From NCBI GenBank assembly GCA_963843535.1, contig CAWJKU010000004.1, positions 62,001-126,000 of the forward strand: 64,000 nt of DNA, in the 5' to 3' direction. A model generated the notes under the pieces. It saw only the letters and a program-made list of their open reading frames with translations, was not told where the DNA came from and made no database searches. The stretch is from CAVUNY01 sp963843535 (GTDB lineage: Bacteria > Chloroflexota > Anaerolineae > Anaerolineales > Anaerolineaceae). How positions within the stretch are numbered: position 1 is the stretch's first letter; each line of letters begins with the position of its first letter. Positions 25,150-32,973 of the stretch are shown here, piece after piece. The translations under genes were made by a program, and so were the position numbers.

Positions 25150-26217
25150 ATGGTCGTGGCCTGGAAGCAAAATTGGGAAGAAACCCAGCAGCATTTTAGA
25201 GCGTGGTGGCAGCACGCAGGACTGCTGGTAGCCACCTGGCCTGCTCCGCGCAGCCTTTCCCCGCATGAGGCTTTCGAGCAGCCCGCCGCGCAGTCCCTGG
25301 ACCGGTATTACCGCGATGCCGGGTATCACGCTGCCAGCGAGCATCACCGCCTGGCCCACTCTTATTTCGGCGGAGATATCCTGCCCGCAGCGGAAACGGA
25401 TATCGGTCCCGGGTCGCTGGCCCTGTACCTGGGCTCGGAGGCCGGGATCGCCAAGGATACGGTCTGGTTTAAATCCTGGATGGAGACGATCGACCAACCG
25501 CTGCGGTTCGACCCCGCCTACCCCTGGTGGAAGATTACTGAGGCCACCCTGCGGGCATGTGTGGAGCGTGCCGGCGGCAGGTACCTGGTGGGCTGCCCGG
25601 ACCTGGTCGAAAACCTGGATATCCTGGCAGCCGGGCGCGGACCGGAAACGACCATGATGGATCTGGTTGAAAACCCGCAGGCGGTGTTGGAGCGGCTGGG
25701 TGAAATCAACCGCGCCTGGTTTGAGGTTTATTCGCGCGTGTACGATATCATCCGCCTGCCGGACGGCAGCTCTGCTTTTGGCGCATTTCGCCTGTGGGGG
25801 CCGGGAAAAACGGCCAAGGTGCAGTGCGACGCCTCGGCGATGATCTCGCCGCGCATGTTCCGGCGCTTTGTGCAGCCGCTTTTGACGGAGCAGTGCACCT
25901 GGCTGGATCATTCTATGTACCACCTGGATGGGCACCAGTGCCTGTGCCATCTGGATGCGCTGTTGGAAATCGAGGGTCTGGATGCCATTGAATGGACGCC
26001 GGACCCCAGCGTGCCCGCCGGCGGGGACCCGGCCTGGTACGAGCTCTACCGCCGCATCCTCAGGAGGGGCAAATCCGTGCAGGCGGTCGGAGTCAAACCA
26101 GAGGAAGTACAGCCGCTGCTGGATGCGGTGGGTCCTGAGGGGATGTATTTGCTGGTCAACGTTGATAACCAGGCCGAATTTGAAAGCCTGTGGGCGATTA
26201 CTGAGACCTATCGATAG
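25150..26217 (+). CDS. Uroporphyrinogen decarboxylase-like protein
   Basis: A 355-residue protein with the TIM-barrel pattern of the UroD/corrinoid-methyltransferase superfamily (PF01208 relatives), such as a KVQCDASAMISPRMFRRFV segment and the MYHLDGHQCLCHLDALLEI region with clustered His and Cys that could bind zinc. It is not a heme-synthesis HemE: the usual substrate-binding Arg/Asp N-terminal motif is absent. Many such paralogues occur in sugar or one-carbon catabolic clusters with unknown substrates. I prefer the ATG at 25150, 7 nt after AGGAG, to the GTG at 25144. It lies 10 bp after the dehydrogenase gene, in the same operon. Confidence 0.8.
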   Translation: MVVAWKQNWEETQQHFRAWWQHAGLLVATWPAPRSLSPHEAFEQPAAQSLDRYYRDAGYHAASEHHRLAHSYFGGDILPAAETDIGPGSLALYLGSEAGIAKDTVWFKSWMETIDQPLRFDPAYPWWKITEATLRACVERAGGRYLVGCPDLVENLDILAAGRGPETTMMDLVENPQAVLERLGEINRAWFEVYSRVYDIIRLPDGSSAFGAFRLWGPGKTAKVQCDASAMISPRMFRRFVQPLLTEQCTWLDHSMYHLDGHQCLCHLDALLEIEGLDAIEWTPDPSVPAGGDPAWYELYRRILRRGKSVQAVGVKPEEVQPLLDAVGPEGMYLLVNVDNQAEFESLWAITETYR

Positions 26218-26225
26218 GGGTTGTC

Positions 26226-26765
26226 ATGGTAGTAAACATCCGCCAATGTGATATCTCTGATCTCGACGAACTGCTGGACCTCGCGATCCAGACCTTTGAC
26301 GATGCCTTCCGGCCGATGAATACCACGGCCAATATTGAAGCATACTTGCGTGAGGCTTTTACCCGGGATAAATTTCAGGTTGAACTGGCTCACCCCCATT
26401 CGGCCTTTTATTTCATTTTTGTGGACGGCCGCCTGGCGGGGTATGTGAAGCTGAATGTGCTGGATGCGCAGACCGACCTGCAGGATCCCGATTCGCTCGA
26501 AATCGAGCGCATCTACGTGAAAAAAGAATACCAGGGGCGCGGGTTAGGGAAAATGATGCTGGAACATGCCCTGGAGCTCGCCCGGCAGGCCGGGAAGAAA
26601 TTCGCCTGGTTGGGCGTGTGGGAGAAAAACGAAAACGCCATCCGTTTTTACCAGCGCCTGGGATTTCAACAGGCCGGCACGCATGGATTTCTCCTGGGGG
26701 ACGATCACCAGACCGACTACATCATGAAAAAAATCCTGGATGAAGGGTATCTGGGCTACAATTAA
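26226..26765 (+). CDS. GNAT-family N-acetyltransferase (PaiA-like)
   Basis: A 179-residue GCN5-related acetyltransferase. The acetyl-CoA pyrophosphate-binding loop is in VKKEYQGRGLGKMML (about residues 100-114) and the later signature NAIRFYQRLGFQ (about 139-150) is typical. The sequence pattern, including LEIERIYV before the loop, is like PaiA-type acetyltransferases, some of which acetylate spermidine; the substrate here is uncertain. It starts 8 bp after the UroD-like gene and is likely co-transcribed, though its function need not be related. Confidence 0.85.
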   Translation: MVVNIRQCDISDLDELLDLAIQTFDDAFRPMNTTANIEAYLREAFTRDKFQVELAHPHSAFYFIFVDGRLAGYVKLNVLDAQTDLQDPDSLEIERIYVKKEYQGRGLGKMMLEHALELARQAGKKFAWLGVWEKNENAIRFYQRLGFQQAGTHGFLLGDDHQTDYIMKKILDEGYLGYN

Positions 26766-26825
26766 TTCGCCTGGGCTTTCACGCATACGCGTTGCGCCAG
26801 GAATCAAGCTGCGGGAGAATTTCGG

Positions 26826-27824
26826 ATGAAAAAAATACTCAATCGACCTGAAAATTTTGTCCTTGAAATGCTCGAAGGGCTGTTGAAGGCGCACCCGGAC
26901 CAATTGGCGAGTGCGGGAGACCGGCACGCGATCGTTCGCTCGGATGCCCCGGTCGCGGGCAAGGTCGCCCTGGCTACCGGGGGTGGTTCCGGCCACCTGC
27001 CGGTTTTTCTGGGGTACGTGGGCCGGGGCATGCTCGACGGCTGCGCGGTGGGCGACGTGTTTGCTTCCCCACCGGCGGAAACCATGCTCGAGGTAACCCG
27101 GCGCATTCATGCCGGGCAAGGGGTGGTCTATATATACGGCAACTATTACGGCGACGTGATGAACTTTGATATGGCGGCTGAAATGGCCGGCATGGAGGAT
27201 ATCCAGGTGCGCACCATCCTGGTCAAAGATGATGTCGCATCTGCGCCGTCCGCCGAAGCCGGCCGCAGGCGCGGGGTGGCCGGGTTGGTTTTTGCCTACA
27301 AGATCGCCGGGGCGCGCGCCGACCAGGGCGGAACGCTGGACGAAGTGGTCGCCGTGACCGAGAAAGCCCTGGCCAACATCCGCACGATGGGGGTGGCTTT
27401 ATCGCCCTGTACAGTACCGGCCGCCGGGACACCGACTTTTACCATCGCCGAGGATGAAATGGAAATCGGCATGGGCATCCACGGCGAGCGGGGAATGAAG
27501 CGCGAAAAGCTCCAGTCGGCGGACGAGATCGCGGAGCGCATGACAGGCGCGGTTTTAGAGGATCTCCATCCGCAGGCTGGCGACCGGCTGGCAGTGATGG
27601 TCAATGGTCTGGGCGCCACACCCCCGGAAGAGCTGTACATCCTGTACCGCAAGGTGCACGCGCTGCTCGACCAACGCAAACTCCAGGTTCACCGCGCCTA
27701 TATTGGTGAATATGCCACCTCCATGGAAATGGCGGGGGCATCCCTGACGTTCTTCCGCCTGGATGATGAACTGGCGGCACTGCTGGATTACCCGGCGCAT
27801 ACTCCGTTCTTTACCCAGAGTTAG
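26826..27824 (+). CDS. dhaK: Dihydroxyacetone kinase subunit DhaK
   Basis: A 332-residue DhaK subunit. GGGSGH at residues 52-57 binds the substrate region, and His219 in MGIHGERG matches the His of E. coli DhaK (His218) that forms a covalent hemiaminal with dihydroxyacetone. DhaK binds the triose and is phosphorylated through DhaL. The DhaL gene follows 14 bp downstream. No DhaM phosphotransferase gene is near, so the phosphoryl donor could be ATP or a DhaM encoded elsewhere; paralogues of this pair are also known to phosphorylate tetruloses such as erythrulose. With the hydroxyacid dehydrogenase and UroD-like genes upstream, a role in sugar or polyol breakdown is likely. Confidence 0.95.
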   Translation: MKKILNRPENFVLEMLEGLLKAHPDQLASAGDRHAIVRSDAPVAGKVALATGGGSGHLPVFLGYVGRGMLDGCAVGDVFASPPAETMLEVTRRIHAGQGVVYIYGNYYGDVMNFDMAAEMAGMEDIQVRTILVKDDVASAPSAEAGRRRGVAGLVFAYKIAGARADQGGTLDEVVAVTEKALANIRTMGVALSPCTVPAAGTPTFTIAEDEMEIGMGIHGERGMKREKLQSADEIAERMTGAVLEDLHPQAGDRLAVMVNGLGATPPEELYILYRKVHALLDQRKLQVHRAYIGEYATSMEMAGASLTFFRLDDELAALLDYPAHTPFFTQS

Positions 27825-27838
27825 GCGCGAGGTTATCT

Positions 27839-28465
27839 ATGGCCCAATTTTTCGACGGAGCGGCAGTGGTGCAGGCGATCCTACGGGTTGCAGGCGCATT
27901 GGAAGAAAATCGCGAGTTCTTACAGCAGCTTGACCAGGCATCCGGGGACGGCGATTTGGGAATCACGGCTGGAAAAATTGCGTCCGCCCTGCGCGAATAC
28001 ACCGATGGAGCCGCGCCGGACGATCTGGGTAAATACCTGCTGGCGGCCGGCCTGGCGGTTAACCGCGCGGCCTCGTCCACCATGGGCACGCTACTGGCGA
28101 CAGCCTTGATGCGGGCTGCAAAAGAAACCAGAGGCCTGAGCGCCTTGACCGTAGAGAACCTGGCGTCGATGCTCAGCGCTGCCGACCTGGGCATCCAGGA
28201 ACGAGGCAAGGCCCAACCCGGTGATAAGACTATCGTCGATGCCCTTCACCCGGCGGCCGAGGCCTTCACCGCGGCTGTGCGATCCGGCGCGGCGCTGGCT
28301 GAAGCAGCGGCGGCGATGATCGCGGCAGCCGAAGATGGATTGGACTCCGTGACCCCGCTGCGCAGCCGCATTGGGCGCGCCAGCTGGCAGGGGGAACGCA
28401 CCGAGGGCCAGGTGGATCCCGGCTGCGCAGCGCTGGTGATCATTTTGAAGTCGTTAGCGGGGTAA
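27839..28465 (+). CDS. dhaL: Dihydroxyacetone kinase subunit DhaL
   Basis: A 208-residue nucleotide-binding partner of DhaK. The magnesium-binding aspartates are visible in LDQASGDGDLG (Asp32, Asp37, Asp39), the same spacing as in E. coli DhaL, followed by the all-helical barrel with ASSTMGTL and the QPGDKTIVDALHPA segment that contacts the nucleotide. Length is normal for a free-standing DhaL. It ends the five-gene run that begins at 24138; the next gene is on the opposite strand with only 33 bp between the two stops. Confidence 0.95.
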   Translation: MAQFFDGAAVVQAILRVAGALEENREFLQQLDQASGDGDLGITAGKIASALREYTDGAAPDDLGKYLLAAGLAVNRAASSTMGTLLATALMRAAKETRGLSALTVENLASMLSAADLGIQERGKAQPGDKTIVDALHPAAEAFTAAVRSGAALAEAAAAMIAAAEDGLDSVTPLRSRIGRASWQGERTEGQVDPGCAALVIILKSLAG

Positions 28466-28498
28466 CCAAGCGTGGAGTGAAAAAACAGTCTGGATGGA

Positions 28499-28924
28499 TC
28501 AGGCCTGATTTTCGATAAAAAATGAGCCGGAACGGCAAAATTCAGCCAGCTCCAGCATCGTCCCGATCCCCGGGCGAGCCCATTCCAGCAATCTGTCGCG
28601 CTCGGTGCGGTAAAAGCTGCTGTAAGCGGATACCCGGCGCGGTTCAAAGGCCATGAAGGCGCGTTCCAGAGCGTCCATCAGGTTGAGGGCATCATCCAGC
28701 ATCACCAGGCGGCTGTCCACAGGGGTGTAGGTGCCGTTATCAAAGTCGCCAATCGAATATATTTCATCATAAATCGAAGATAACCCCAGCATCAAGTCGG
28801 GATGCACGGTGCCCATTGGATTCCACCCGGCCTGCCTGGCCATCTCCAGGAAGCGGTGCCAGGCGCCGCGGGTGAGGATGAGGGTATTATTGGGGTTCTT
28901 CTGGTTGCGCAACCGGTAATACAC
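28499..28924 (-). CDS. Hypothetical protein
   Basis: A 141-residue soluble protein that I cannot assign to a named family. It begins YYRLRNQKNPNNTLILTRGAWHRFLEMA and contains a GWNPMGTV segment and a mixed alpha/beta, mostly helical remainder; no metal motif, signal peptide or helix is seen. The GTG at 28924 has AGGAG 5 nt upstream. Its promoter region contains a strong -35/-10 pair overlapped by a perfect 12-bp inverted repeat (28933-28958), so it is probably tightly regulated. Confidence 0.7.
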   Translation of the reverse strand: MYYRLRNQKNPNNTLILTRGAWHRFLEMARQAGWNPMGTVHPDLMLGLSSIYDEIYSIGDFDNGTYTPVDSRLVMLDDALNLMDALERAFMAFEPRRVSAYSSFYRTERDRLLEWARPGIGTMLELAEFCRSGSFFIENQA

Positions 28925-28932
28925 TTCTTCTC

Positions 28933-28980
28933 CTATAATTTACATTTGTAAATTATAGCAAGCCTGTCAAGCGTTCACAA
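28933..28980 (-). promoter_or_regulatory. Promoter overlapped by palindromic operator (TACA-TT-TGTA core)
   Basis: On the minus strand TTGTGA (28975-28980) and TATAAT (28952-28957) are 17 bp apart, a near-consensus sigma-70 promoter. A perfect inverted repeat of two 12-bp arms around TT (28933-28958) covers the -10 box and reaches almost to the ribosome site. Its centre, TACA-TT-TGTA, matches the operator form of BlaI/MecI/CopY repressors (TACAnnTGTA). A repressor binding there would block transcription of the gene at 28499-28924. Confidence 0.6.
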
Positions 28981-29169
28981 ATTTGGGAACCCAATTATCT
29001 TGATTCATTTCTGCGTCATCTTAACCACCTATAATAAAAAAATAAGGATCAAACCTACAGATCGATCCTGGCGACCGGGACATCGCTGAAAACAATCTCG
29101 CCCGGAGTACAAAAAATCCGCCCAGATTGGGAATCCCAATTTGGGTTTTCATTTGCATAGGAGGTAAGA

Positions 29170-29802
29170 ATGGAAATACCCGTACAGACTCAAGTTGAAT
29201 GCAAAGATGGCGTTTGCGGCCATTCGGTATGTGTGTTGATCGATCCGATCGATGAAAAGGTGACGCACGTGGTCATCGAGGAAAATGAGGCTCCCCATTA
29301 TGAATACATGGTTCCGATTAATCTTACTTCGCGAAGCATTGCCGGGACCCTGGTTCTACGCATCAGCAAGGCGCAGTTGAAGACAATGGATATTTTCAAG
29401 CGCACAAAATATGTCCGGGAGAATATGCCCGACGGCTTCGCGTACGGCGGGATCGGAGGAAATTTGGGAGGCATGTATTATTGGCCGTACGTAACCCCCG
29501 AACGAATGGTGGAAGTGCCCATCGAAGAATATAATGTTCCCGTGGGCGAAACGACCTTGGAGCGCGGCACACGGGTCGAAGCGACCGATGGATATGTGGG
29601 TCAGGTGGATGAACTGGTGATTAATAACGCCACCAAGAAGATCACCCATCTGGTGATGCGCGAAGGCCATCTGTGGGGCCGCAAAGAGGTCGTGATCCCG
29701 GTTTCAGCGATCGCAAAAGCCAACGGAGATGCGGTGTCATTGAAGCTGGATAAGGATCAGATTGAAAAGCTGCCGGTCTTTCCAGTTCAAAGAAGGTGGT
29801 AG
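29170..29802 (+). CDS. Tandem PRC-barrel domain protein
   Basis: A 210-residue soluble protein with two PRC-barrel units, at about residues 5-75 (VCVLIDPIDEKVTHVVIEE) and 122-195 (GTRVEATDGYVGQVDELVI with HLVMREGHLWGRKEVVIPV). A Gly/Tyr-rich linker (about 93-110) joins them. PRC-barrels occur in the photosynthetic reaction centre H subunit, RimM and stress-related proteins, and often bind partners rather than catalyse. AGGAGGTAAGA precedes the ATG. The gene is monocistronic, with a 245-bp divergent upstream region; regulation under stress would be usual for the family but is not shown here. Confidence 0.85.
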   Translation: MEIPVQTQVECKDGVCGHSVCVLIDPIDEKVTHVVIEENEAPHYEYMVPINLTSRSIAGTLVLRISKAQLKTMDIFKRTKYVRENMPDGFAYGGIGGNLGGMYYWPYVTPERMVEVPIEEYNVPVGETTLERGTRVEATDGYVGQVDELVINNATKKITHLVMREGHLWGRKEVVIPVSAIAKANGDAVSLKLDKDQIEKLPVFPVQRRW

Positions 29803-29953
29803 ACCTTTCAGGCAGCGAAGCAGTTTGAAAATGGCATCAGGGTTTGCTTTGACCGGAAAATTCACCGGTTCCGCCTCTTCGCCATTTCCGGTGCGCGCCG
29901 GGAGTGGGCGCACCAGGGTGCGGCATCGAATTCATGATAGGGTATACGTTGGA

Positions 29954-31459
29954 TTATTTACTTCTGCCAACCAATTTAAAATCGATGAAGCCCTGCTCCA
30001 CATCGACCGAGATCAGCTTCACGCGCAGGCGGTGACCCACGTCGATCCCCGCGAAACCTTCCACCAGCTTGCCTTCGACAGGGATGGTGAGCAGGCGCAC
30101 CCAGGTTCCCTTGGGCGAGGCGCCGGTGGTGATCGCATCAAACTGCTCGCCGATGCGAGACTGCAACAGCAGGGCAACGGCCGATTTACCGACCTGGCGC
30201 TCAACCTTATTGGCTTCATCTTCATTCAACGTGCAATGCCTGGCAAGAGCATCCAGCTCGTCCAACCCATACTGCGGCGGCTGTCCGGCAATCGCGGCTT
30301 TTACAAGGCGCTGGGTGATCAGATCGGTGTAGCGCCGGTTGGGGGCAGTGGAATGCATGTAGTCCTTAACTGCCAGGCCAAAGTGCCCTGGGCCGCTGCC
30401 GTCGGGCGGTTCCGCCAGGTATTCGCCCGCGCCGAGCAGCTTGATGATTGTCAAAGAAAGATCGGGGAAGCGTAAAGGGTCAGCGGCTCTTTCTTTGGAT
30501 AAGAATTTTTCAAGGGCAATCGCATCGGGTCGATCCGGCAGGACGGCGCCCTGCTCCCGGGCAACCTCTACAATCCGGTCCCATCGTTTTGGCATGCGCA
30601 CCACCCGCCGGATGGAGGGGTACTGCTTAGCTGTGAGGAAGCGCGCTGTCACCCCATTGGCCGCTATCATAAAATCCTGGACCATGTTTTTAGCGCGGTT
30701 TCTTTGCTCCACTTCGAGATGGTGAATCCGGTCGCCGGTAAATACCGGGTTGGCTTCGATCGTTTCCAGGCTGAGCGCTCCGTGCCGCTGGCGAAAATTT
30801 TGCAGGCGTTGGGCAGCTTTTTCCTGCAAGCGCAGGTTTTCCGCCAGGCCTTCGACGGCAGATACAGCCGCCGGAGGCGGTGTGCGTCCCTCCAGCCAGG
30901 CGGCGGTGGCATTGTAAGCCAGCCTAGCATGGTTAAATACCCGCGCCGGGTAGATGCCTGATTCGAGCAGCTCGCCATCCTGCCCAACCACCATCTCAGC
31001 CACCATCGCTTGCCGTTCTTCTCCGCCGTTTAATGAGGTGAGCCCAGTAGAAAGCCGTTCGGGCAGCATGGGAAAGACCCTGGCAGGGGTATAAACCGAG
31101 GTGGTATTATGGCGCGCATGCAGGTCAATGGCCGAACCGTCGCTGACCAGCGTATCGACATCGGCGATGGCCACCAGGATCTTGATGCGGCCGTCCGTTA
31201 AGTTAGCGGCGCAGGTGAGTTGGTCCAGGTCGAGTGAATCGTCATTATCGATGGAGCACCAGGGCATATCCCGCATATCGCGGGTTTTTGCGTCCGCGGA
31301 GGCCGGGGAGTGTATATGGCTGAGCTCGGTCTTTACTGCGGCCGAAAAATCAGGGAGCAGATCGTGCGCCAGCATGGCTTTTTCTGCCAGGCGTTCTAAA
31401 ATGGCGCGGTGTTGATTTTGATCGTTTTTCAGCGCATGACCTGATGTTGTATTTTTCAT
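29954..31459 (-). CDS. RNase II/RNase R-type exoribonuclease (RNB domain)
   Basis: A 501-residue 3'-5' exoribonuclease. The RNB catalytic centre is visible as SIDNDDSLDLDQL, with Asp71, Asp74, Asp77 and Asp79 in the positions that bind magnesium in RNase II. NRRYTDLITQRL (about residue 385) is the conserved RNA-binding segment, and residues 440-498 form an S1-like C-terminal domain. The N-terminal cold-shock domains of E. coli RNase II and R are missing, which shortens the protein by about 150 residues; such short forms are known in several phyla. Its start overlaps the stop of the upstream enolase-superfamily gene by 4 bp (ATGA), an odd partner for a nuclease. Confidence 0.9.
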   Translation of the reverse strand: MKNTTSGHALKNDQNQHRAILERLAEKAMLAHDLLPDFSAAVKTELSHIHSPASADAKTRDMRDMPWCSIDNDDSLDLDQLTCAANLTDGRIKILVAIADVDTLVSDGSAIDLHARHNTTSVYTPARVFPMLPERLSTGLTSLNGGEERQAMVAEMVVGQDGELLESGIYPARVFNHARLAYNATAAWLEGRTPPPAAVSAVEGLAENLRLQEKAAQRLQNFRQRHGALSLETIEANPVFTGDRIHHLEVEQRNRAKNMVQDFMIAANGVTARFLTAKQYPSIRRVVRMPKRWDRIVEVAREQGAVLPDRPDAIALEKFLSKERAADPLRFPDLSLTIIKLLGAGEYLAEPPDGSGPGHFGLAVKDYMHSTAPNRRYTDLITQRLVKAAIAGQPPQYGLDELDALARHCTLNEDEANKVERQVGKSAVALLLQSRIGEQFDAITTGASPKGTWVRLLTIPVEGKLVEGFAGIDVGHRLRVKLISVDVEQGFIDFKLVGRSK

Positions 31460-32601
31460 AGCAGCCTCCCGCCTGAATGCTCAACCGCAAATTGGAACAG
31501 GTCTTCATCCAGGTTGAGGCCGAAACCGGGTGCATTGGGCACTGTTACATAGCCGTCGCGCACGGCGTAAGCCGACCCATCCAGGCCGGGGGTGGCTGCT
31601 TCATCCCATTCCACAAAGCTAAAGTGCTGGATCAGCCCTGCCAGGTGGCAGGCGGCGTAATTTCCGTAATGGGTGCCGTAATGGTGCGGGGCGGAGCGCA
31701 CCCCCCAGCCATCCAGCAGACTGCCTGTGCGCAGCCAGCGTGAAAAACCGTGCCCGATAATGTCGTACTGGACGGCGTCTATCAGGCCTTCCTCGGCCCA
31801 CTTCAACAGGTTGGCGGAAGCATCGCCTTCGCCGTCCGCGATGAGCACCGGCAGATCGTGCTCTTTCAGCCAGGATTTTAAATCGCGGTACAGCACGGCA
31901 TCTTCGTGAAAAGGTTCTTCCAGCCACAGCAAGCGGCATGCGGCGGTTTCCTGGAGCACTGTTTTGGCCAGGTTGAGGTTGTAGCCGTTATTGGCGTCGA
32001 CCATTAAAGGCGCGTCAGCTCCCACGGCTTCGCGCACGGCGTGGATCACGGCGATATCGCGCTGTGTGCCCTCTGCCAGCGGAAGATGGCGCGCGCCGCG
32101 CCCGATCTTGAGCTTGAACGCACGGTGCCCGCGCGCCCACCCGGCCTGGGCTTCGCCAGCCATCCATTGTGCGGCCTCGGCTGTGGAGGACAGGTGCAGA
32201 TCATCAAAATATAGTGAGGTGTCATAACACGGCGCGCGCAGGTCAGCGGGGGCGGGCAATCCCAATACGCGCGCTGCCAGGGCATATACCGGCTGCCCGG
32301 CGCGCTGCCCGGCGAGATCCCAGAGCGGGTATTCAAACGGCAGCCAGGTTTCGCCGACCCCGCTTTCCGGTGAAAAAAGATCAGCGAGGGCCGTGCCCAG
32401 CAGGGGCGAGTACTGGTCAGGCTGGGCCCGGCAAATGCCAAACCCGCTCGAGCCATCGCTAGCGGTCAAACGCGCGAGCGGCACGCGCACCATTGGACCG
32501 TGCTCTCCGAGGCGGGCATTGCAGCCGGCGCTGCGCGGGCGATGTCCTTCCAGGCGGCACCATTCGATTTTGACAATTCGCGGCGTACTTGAGCTGCGCA
32601 T
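31456..32601 (-). CDS. Mandelate racemase/muconate lactonizing enzyme (enolase superfamily)
   Basis: A 381-residue enolase-superfamily enzyme. The N-terminal capping domain runs to about residue 125; the barrel domain contains the KxK motif (FKLKIGRG), metal ligands in MVDANNGYN (Asp), WLEEPFHED (Glu) and LIADGEGD (Glu/Asp), and a possible general base His in RSAPHHYGTHYG. Members abstract the alpha proton of carboxylates; many dehydrate sugar acids. Substrate unknown, but a sugar-acid dehydratase would fit the other catabolic enzymes nearby. The ATG at 32601 (AGGAAAAT upstream) is chosen over a start 31 residues earlier that has no family resemblance. Confidence 0.85.
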   Translation of the reverse strand: MRSSSTPRIVKIEWCRLEGHRPRSAGCNARLGEHGPMVRVPLARLTASDGSSGFGICRAQPDQYSPLLGTALADLFSPESGVGETWLPFEYPLWDLAGQRAGQPVYALAARVLGLPAPADLRAPCYDTSLYFDDLHLSSTAEAAQWMAGEAQAGWARGHRAFKLKIGRGARHLPLAEGTQRDIAVIHAVREAVGADAPLMVDANNGYNLNLAKTVLQETAACRLLWLEEPFHEDAVLYRDLKSWLKEHDLPVLIADGEGDASANLLKWAEEGLIDAVQYDIIGHGFSRWLRTGSLLDGWGVRSAPHHYGTHYGNYAACHLAGLIQHFSFVEWDEAATPGLDGSAYAVRDGYVTVPNAPGFGLNLDEDLFQFAVEHSGGRLL

Positions 32602-32754
32602 AGATATTTTCCTGGCTTTTATGTAGTATTTGCAATGAACAAGAGTATAGCCATTTTCAACGCGTAGAGCAATGGTTCTGCAGGGTGAGCACATCCAAAA
32701 CGCTGCAACCGGGTTATCCTAAGAAACCTATTGAAAACTGGTAGAAATTGTCCC

Positions 32755-32781
32755 TTGACAAGATTGATATTGTGTTATAAT
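32755..32781 (+). promoter_or_regulatory. Probable gltBD promoter
   Basis: Perfect consensus hexamers TTGACA (32755-32760) and TATAAT (32776-32781) are separated by 15 bp, two short of the optimum. Transcription from here would begin near 32788 and yield a leader of about 185 nt before gltB. Confidence 0.6.
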
Positions 32782-32787
32782 CCCGCA

Positions 32788-32973
32788 ATTATTCGTTTGT
32801 CGGGTGGCTCGTCCCTCCAACCCCATACCCGCAAAGCGCATCGGCAACCTCCCCCATTTGGTCGATCCGAGTGCTTATTGAATACACCAAATGCCACTTG
32901 CTAGCGGGTCATTTTGCTTACATTAACGCCATTTATTGGTACCTGGTCTTCTTCGGAAGCGGAGGAGTTTCGT
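32788..32973 (+). promoter_or_regulatory. Structured 5' leader of gltB, no known riboswitch class
   Basis: The 186-nt leader contains clear pairing potential: CGGGT (32801-32805) with ACCCG (32827-32831), and CATTTGGT (32855-32862) with ACCAAATG (32886-32893), a perfect 8-bp stem with a 23-nt loop. I see no glnA/glutamine motif, T-box or other class that I can match. The ribosome site GGAGGAG at 32961-32967 lies in the 3' part. It could be a regulatory leader of glutamate synthase or just a structured untranslated region. Confidence 0.4.
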
